Source: Propionibacteriaceae bacterium
Lineage (GTDB): Bacteria; Actinomycetota; Actinomycetes; Propionibacteriales; Propionibacteriaceae
Assembly (NCBI GenBank): GCA_024636075.1
Contig: JAGXHS010000084.1
Location: 1-7,590 of the forward strand
Direction of reading: 5' to 3'
Length of the DNA: 7,590 nucleotides
Shown here: positions 4,130 through 7,590 of the stretch, piece by piece
Position numbering within the stretch: position 1 is the stretch's first letter
How the letters are laid out: each line of letters begins with the position of its first letter
Position numbers and translations under genes: made by a program
Notes under the pieces: model-generated
The model's database searches: none
Told to the model about the DNA's origin: nothing
Seen by the model: the letters and a program-made list of their open reading frames with translations, nothing else

Positions 4130-5424
4130 GTGTCGCCTCGGTCCTGACGGATGCCCTCGCGGATTTCGTGGATGTCCGCATCCCGACTTCGGTGCCGCCG
4201 CCGAGCGTGCCGATTGCTGAAGAGCGGGTGTATCCGCCCGCAACCGGATCCCATGCGGATGCGCTGGAAGCTCTGCCGGATGTGGCTTTGATCGGTGGAA
4301 CGTGGCTGGTTGAGCGCACCGTCACGGTGGGCAGCTTGACGGGGCCCGCCACGATCATGGCGACCACCCCAGGCTTCACGGTGGTGCACGTCGTTGGCCA
4401 TGGGGTGCGGCTGCGCGACATCGGCATCGTCGGTGCAGGCAGCAGTCCCTATGACGATTCCGTGCGTGGCGTGGAGGTTACTGGCGGTGGCGTGCGGCTG
4501 GATTGCTGCAGGGTCATGAGCGTCCGCGGTTCGGGTATATGGGCGGAAGACTGCAACGACCTGACGATCCGGCGGTGCCGTATCTCGGATGTGCACTATG
4601 CCGGGGTGATGCTCGTCGGTGTGGTGGGTGCTGAGGTGACCTGGTGCACCATCGACGACGTAGTGGGGTCGGCGACTGACTCCTACGGGGTCGCGGTGAC
4701 CCGTGACGCCTACCAGAACGGCCGCCGCTCTGAAGATGTGCTCGTCGCACACAACCGGATCTCGGGGGTGGTCCGTGAAGGCATCGACACGCATGCCGGG
4801 AAGAACATCACCATCGACAACAACAAGATCACGCAGTGCGGTATCGGTATCGCTGCCGTTCCGTCGCACATCAGCGGCGTCGACGACATGGCCCCGCTGG
4901 ATGTGTCGATCACGAACAACAAGGTGTTGGATCAGGACCTCAGCAGGATCGCGGGTGCCGGGATCATGTTGGTGGGTGCCTACGGCGGCCTCGGCAACAC
5001 GCTCGAGCAAGCGACAGGCGTCATCTCGGGCAACACTGTCCGTGGATACGGCAGCCCGGACAGTCCGAACTCGGGCGGCATACTCACCTACGACTCCCGA
5101 AATGTGCGGATCGCCGACAACGAGGTCGACACCTGCGCAGGGCATGGCGTGACGCTTTACCACGACGTGAGCAGCGCTGTGGTGTCTGGGAACACGATCA
5201 TCGACCCGTGGAGCAATTCGACGGCGAACGCCCCCTCGGCGGTGGCTGCCCGGTCGTGGTACGCCACCGCTCTCGTCGTGGGCAACTTCTTCGGCAGGGG
5301 AGACAAGGCGGCCACGGCGCTGCGCGCCTACGGTGTGCGGGCTACGAGCCACTCGACTGTCGGGGTGTACGCGACCAGCAACTACACCAGCGGCTATGGC
5401 GTCACCACTGCCGGGACGATGTGA
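4126..5424 (+). CDS. Right-handed parallel beta-helix phage tail protein (tailspike/tail fibre, 432 aa)
   Basis: Starts at GTG 4126 with GAGG (4117-4120) 5 nt upstream. Residues 1-60 look like a connecting domain (PSVPIAEERVYPPATG, then ADALEALPDVALIGGTW). From about 60 to 400 the protein is a series of PbH1-type coils, about 20-25 residues each, of the form 'V.I..N.I.....GI': GVEVTGGGVRLDCCRVMSV, DLTIRRCRISDVHYAGVML, DVLVAHNRISGVVREGI, NITIDNNKITQCGIGI, NVRIADNEVDTCAGHGV, AVVSGNTII. The repeated NxxI/N asparagine ladders fit a beta-helix of the pectate-lyase/tailspike fold. Such phage proteins bind host surface glycans and some depolymerise them; no catalytic residues can be assigned here. 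The endolysin follows after 12 nt. The reading frame is clean. Confidence 0.75.
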   Translation: MSVASVLTDALADFVDVRIPTSVPPPSVPIAEERVYPPATGSHADALEALPDVALIGGTWLVERTVTVGSLTGPATIMATTPGFTVVHVVGHGVRLRDIGIVGAGSSPYDDSVRGVEVTGGGVRLDCCRVMSVRGSGIWAEDCNDLTIRRCRISDVHYAGVMLVGVVGAEVTWCTIDDVVGSATDSYGVAVTRDAYQNGRRSEDVLVAHNRISGVVREGIDTHAGKNITIDNNKITQCGIGIAAVPSHISGVDDMAPLDVSITNNKVLDQDLSRIAGAGIMLVGAYGGLGNTLEQATGVISGNTVRGYGSPDSPNSGGILTYDSRNVRIADNEVDTCAGHGVTLYHDVSSAVVSGNTIIDPWSNSTANAPSAVAARSWYATALVVGNFFGRGDKAATALRAYGVRATSHSTVGVYATSNYTSGYGVTTAGTM

Positions 5425-5436
5425 GAGGGGCGGGCA

Positions 5437-6249
5437 ATGTCGACACCACTGAGCGCGAGTGCGGCACTGGCCGCGGCGGAGAGCACCGGACATCGGGTCG
5501 TGCAGCTGGGGGGCTGGAAGACCCACAACCGGAACCACAAGGGGGCCTGGGGTCCGGTGAACGGTGTCATGGTGCATCACACGGGCAGCGACACCAGCGC
5601 ACCAGCCGCCTACGCGACCAACGTTCTTCACGACGGCTACACGGGCTTGCCGGGGCCGCTGAGCCAGTTCGGCATCGACGCATCCGGAACGATCTACACG
5701 ATCGGCTGGGGTCGCGGGAACCACGCCGGGCGCGGCGACGGTCGCGTGCTGGATCGGGTGATCGCAGAAGATCCGTCGCTGATGTGCGGTGAGGCGAAGC
5801 CGACTCGCCGCGACACCGACGGCAACCCCCGCTTCTACGGCATTGAAGTCATGTATTCCGGTGGGCATCGGATGACGGATGATCAGCGGGAAGCCACCGA
5901 AGGGCTGAGTGCTGCGCTGTGCGCTGCTCACGGTTGGGGTGCCGCATCCGTCATCGGGCACCGCGAATGGTCCACCACCAAGTGGGATCCGGGCCAGGAA
6001 TCACTCACAAGCATGCGTCGCGACATCGCTGCGCGTCTACAGATCGGAGACTTCGACATGGCAAGTGCGGATGAGATCGCGGCCGCGATCCTGCGGAGCA
6101 CGGTTACTCACCCCATCACGGGCGAGGAGGTCACCATTCGGGAGGCGCTGCGGATGGCACTGGTCGGGAAGATTGAGGCGGCCGAGGCCAACGCCGGCGT
6201 GAGGGGACTGCGCTCCGACCTGGATGAGCAGAGGCGGGAAGTGCTGTGA
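5437..6249 (+). CDS. Endolysin, N-acetylmuramoyl-L-alanine amidase (Amidase_2 family)
   Basis: ATG 5437 follows GAGAGGGGCGGG. The protein would cleave the amide bond between muramic acid and L-alanine in host peptidoglycan at lysis. The catalytic domain spans about residues 20-202: GVMVHHTGSD gives zinc ligand His47, NHAGRG holds His96, FYGIEV (133-138) is a core strand, and VIGHREWSTTKWDPG supplies His175 and Asp184 as the other ligands, with Lys182 in the usual position. Residues 206-270 form a helical tail (DEIAAAILRSTVTHPITGEE..., then EAAEANAGVRGLRSDLDEQR) probably used for wall binding or oligomerisation; I recognise no known wall-binding repeat. No signal peptide is seen, so release would depend on a holin, which fits the membrane genes directly downstream. 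270 residues is normal for such an enzyme. Confidence 0.88.
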   Translation: MSTPLSASAALAAAESTGHRVVQLGGWKTHNRNHKGAWGPVNGVMVHHTGSDTSAPAAYATNVLHDGYTGLPGPLSQFGIDASGTIYTIGWGRGNHAGRGDGRVLDRVIAEDPSLMCGEAKPTRRDTDGNPRFYGIEVMYSGGHRMTDDQREATEGLSAALCAAHGWGAASVIGHREWSTTKWDPGQESLTSMRRDIAARLQIGDFDMASADEIAAAILRSTVTHPITGEEVTIREALRMALVGKIEAAEANAGVRGLRSDLDEQRREVL

Positions 6250-6461
6250 TGGACGTTCTGATCAAGAGCCGCAAGTTCCGGCGATACATCTACGGCATCG
6301 CCACGGCGGCGCTTTCGGTGCTGCTGGTGTATGGGGTCATCGATGGCAACCAGATGGCGGTTGCCGGCGGTCTCTTCTTTGCCATCACCGGGCTGGCCAG
6401 CGTCAACGTTCCCGGCGACGTGGTGACTGCTGACGCCGGGCCCCAGCGCGCCGGGAGCTGA
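6249..6461 (+). CDS. Two-span small membrane protein, holin candidate (70 aa)
   Basis: ATG 6249 overlaps the endolysin stop (TGATG); GTG 6246 (GTGA overlap) is an alternative adding one Met. The basic N-terminus (MDVLIKSRKFRRYIYG) is followed by two hydrophobic helices, about residues 13-31 and 36-52, joined by a short DGNQ turn, then a polar tail. Size, a basic N-terminus, two helices and the position right after the endolysin match class II-type holins of actinophages, which form membrane lesions to release or activate the endolysin. Sequence alone does not prove lethality. Of the three membrane proteins here, this one is the best holin candidate. Confidence 0.65.
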   Translation: MDVLIKSRKFRRYIYGIATAALSVLLVYGVIDGNQMAVAGGLFFAITGLASVNVPGDVVTADAGPQRAGS

Positions 6462-6465
6462 CACA

Positions 6466-6840
6466 GTGAAGGAGGTCGCCCCGAACCCATGCTTCGACCC
6501 GCCCCGGCGCTGGCTTCCGCTGGCGCTGATGGGAGGCATCTACGTCCTGATTGGCATTGCATTCGTCTGGTACGACGCGCCGGGACTCGGGCGTGTGTTC
6601 GTTCGATCAACGCTGTGGATCGTGGTGGGGCTGACCACCATAGTCACGTCGACCACAACAACGATGTCCGAGGTCTGCCTCGTGGCTCTGGCGTTCCTCG
6701 CCACAGAGCGTCTCGTGACGCTCATCGTCGTGTGGGACATGGCGGATGGCAAGTGGCACGAGCCGCTCTACTACCTGCCCATCCTGGTGGCCATCTGGAC
6801 GATTGCACGGCTCCCACCTGGACGCTTTCCGAGGGACTAA
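6466..6840 (+). CDS. Integral membrane protein in the lysis cassette (124 aa)
   Basis: Starts at GTG 6466, 4 nt after the previous stop, with GGGAG about 8 nt upstream. Hydrophobic segments lie at about residues 17-35 (LPLALMGGIYVLIGIAFVW), 46-62, 69-90 and 102-116, giving three to four membrane passes; the N-terminus is short and polar (KEVAPNPCFDPPRRW). I do not recognise a domain. Actinophage lysis cassettes commonly carry several small membrane proteins next to the endolysin, acting as holin partners or antiholins, so that role is possible here by position. It ends in a basic LPPGRFPRD tail, three bases before the next ATG. Confidence 0.6.
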   Translation: MKEVAPNPCFDPPRRWLPLALMGGIYVLIGIAFVWYDAPGLGRVFVRSTLWIVVGLTTIVTSTTTTMSEVCLVALAFLATERLVTLIVVWDMADGKWHEPLYYLPILVAIWTIARLPPGRFPRD

Positions 6841-6843
6841 CCG

Positions 6844-7275
6844 ATGCTTGAAGCGGTGTTGAGTTTCATCGGTGTGGCACTCTCGGTGCTGGTGGGTTGG
6901 CTGATCAGTCGGTCGGCGCGGCGGGCCGGGCGGCAACAAACGGACCTCGATTTCGCACCGAAGGCGTGGGCCCGGATCGACTCGTTGGAGGCGCGCCTCG
7001 TCGAAGCGCAGAAAGCTCTGCCACAAACACAGGCTGCGTTGGCGGATGCCAGCGCAGAGTTGACGGAAGCCAGCATAGAGCTGCTGGACTTGCGCACTTA
7101 CTCCCGCCACGCAACTGAGCGGCTGGTAGACGCCGGCGCTTTCATCGACGAAGTGGGAAAGACACTTGTCGATGCTGGCGTGCAGCTGCCGAAGCTGCCG
7201 GAGTTTCCGGAGACTTTGCAGCGTATCGCCGACGACCGCGTGTGGCGCACCGTCCAAAACAAGGGGAAAACATGA
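6844..7275 (+). CDS. Membrane-anchored coiled-coil protein of the lysis cassette, spanin-like candidate (143 aa)
   Basis: ATG 6844 has GAGGGA (6831-6836) 7 nt upstream. An N-terminal helix (about residues 2-22, LEAVLSFIGVALSVLVGWLI) is followed by basic SRSARRAGR, then a long heptad-like helix (about 43-83) rich in Ala, Glu and Leu, and a C-terminal segment with PKLPEFPETLQ. One membrane anchor plus an external coiled coil resembles the i-spanin/DUF2746-like small proteins found next to actinophage endolysins. Classical spanins act on an outer membrane; a mycolate-type outer layer would be needed for that here, so the exact function is open. The TGA (7273-7275) overlaps the next ATG (7272). 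Confidence 0.6.
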   Translation: MLEAVLSFIGVALSVLVGWLISRSARRAGRQQTDLDFAPKAWARIDSLEARLVEAQKALPQTQAALADASAELTEASIELLDLRTYSRHATERLVDAGAFIDEVGKTLVDAGVQLPKLPEFPETLQRIADDRVWRTVQNKGKT

Positions 7276-7590
7276 CTCAAATACCTGTGCAGCCCGCTCC
7301 TGAATGGCGGTTGCAGCCGGTGCAGATCGCACTGATTGATCTGTCTGGCAACGCCCTGATCGGTGCGAAGTTGACGCTGGCGCCGGACAGCAAGATACCG
7401 GTGGAGGTTGTCGGTGTTGACGGTCCGATCACCGTGTTTCCGACGGAGCTGGGGCCGTTCGCTTCGGTGCCTGGGGTGCTGAACGGCATGGCTGTCGGCA
7501 TGATTGAAACCAGCATCCCGGTATCGAGCGATCCCGTCGTCAACAGCGAACTGACCTACACCGGGACTTTGGAGTGGCCCGGTACGGGGG
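7272..7590 (+). CDS. Start of a phage structural-type protein, cut by the window end
   Basis: ATG 7272 overlaps the upstream stop in an ATGA arrangement. The frame stays open for 106 codons to the end of the window, so the gene is partial. It reads MTQIPVQPAPEWRLQPVQIA, then LIDLSGNALIGAKLTLAPDS, VEVVGVDGPITVFPTELGPF, and ELTYTGTLEWPGTG. The pattern of short beta strands with a 'G.al.gakltl' segment resembles small beta-sandwich modules at the N-termini of phage tail or virion-attachment proteins. This is composition-level resemblance only. As part of the late operon after the lysis genes, a virion protein or further host-recognition protein is plausible. Confidence 0.55.
   Translation, partial: MTQIPVQPAPEWRLQPVQIALIDLSGNALIGAKLTLAPDSKIPVEVVGVDGPITVFPTELGPFASVPGVLNGMAVGMIETSIPVSSDPVVNSELTYTGTLEWPGTG

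Noticed and set aside
4836..5792. + strand open frame (318 codons) overlapping the tail and endolysin genes
   Set aside because: Its Arg/Gly/His-rich composition and overlap with clear beta-helix and amidase motifs mark it as a shadow.
4096..5961. Very long minus-strand open frame (621 codons) opposite the tail and endolysin genes
   Set aside because: It is His/Arg/Asp/Val-rich without domains and mirrors two recognisable + strand genes; long antisense frames are common where third positions are G/C.

Overview
The window reads as part of an actinobacteriophage genome (free phage or prophage; the sequence does not decide). The reasons are high GC with G/C-rich third codon positions, almost all genes on the + strand, repeated ATGA/GTGA stop-start overlaps, and recognisable phage families: an actinophage replication-type winged-helix protein starting MAREYAR, a right-handed beta-helix tail protein, an Amidase_2 endolysin and a set of small membrane proteins. 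The host cannot be named beyond a high-GC actinobacterium.

Left part, 1-3388, is an early/replication-type block. It opens with a perfect 10-bp stem inverted repeat (24-54), followed by a 21-residue ORF, a cysteine-rich zinc-binding-like protein, a 36-residue single-span membrane peptide, a cysteine-containing protein with an HTH-like middle, the replication-type protein (1270-1752), an AT-richer stretch with a 13-bp direct repeat (1784-1812), a conserved actinophage protein of unknown role (1921-2262), two small genes, and a 254-residue protein with a zinc-knuckle-like motif and a MerR-like C-terminal HTH (2624-3388).

Middle, 3389-3733, has no confident + strand gene. It starts with a good sigma70-like promoter (3385-3414) and ends with a hairpin (3681-3702) and a strong RBS. 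Part of it reads better as protein on the minus strand. The region separates early genes from late genes.

Right part, 3734-7590, is a late block: a short acidic protein of unknown role, the beta-helix tail protein (4126-5424), the endolysin (5437-6249), a two-span holin-like protein, a 3-4 span membrane protein, a membrane-anchored coiled-coil protein, and the start of a gene cut by the window end (7272 onward). The genes are nearly contiguous, as expected for one operon carrying host attachment and lysis functions.

The most notable anomaly is that at least four + strand genes left of 4130 appear to change reading frame, whereas the late block right of 4126 is clean. In three places the frame reaching the next start codon with a GTGA/ATGA overlap is not the frame in which the upstream gene began. 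Single-base indels explain this most simply, from sequencing errors or gene decay. I saw no CRISPR array, tRNA, insertion sequence, integrase or clear defence system.
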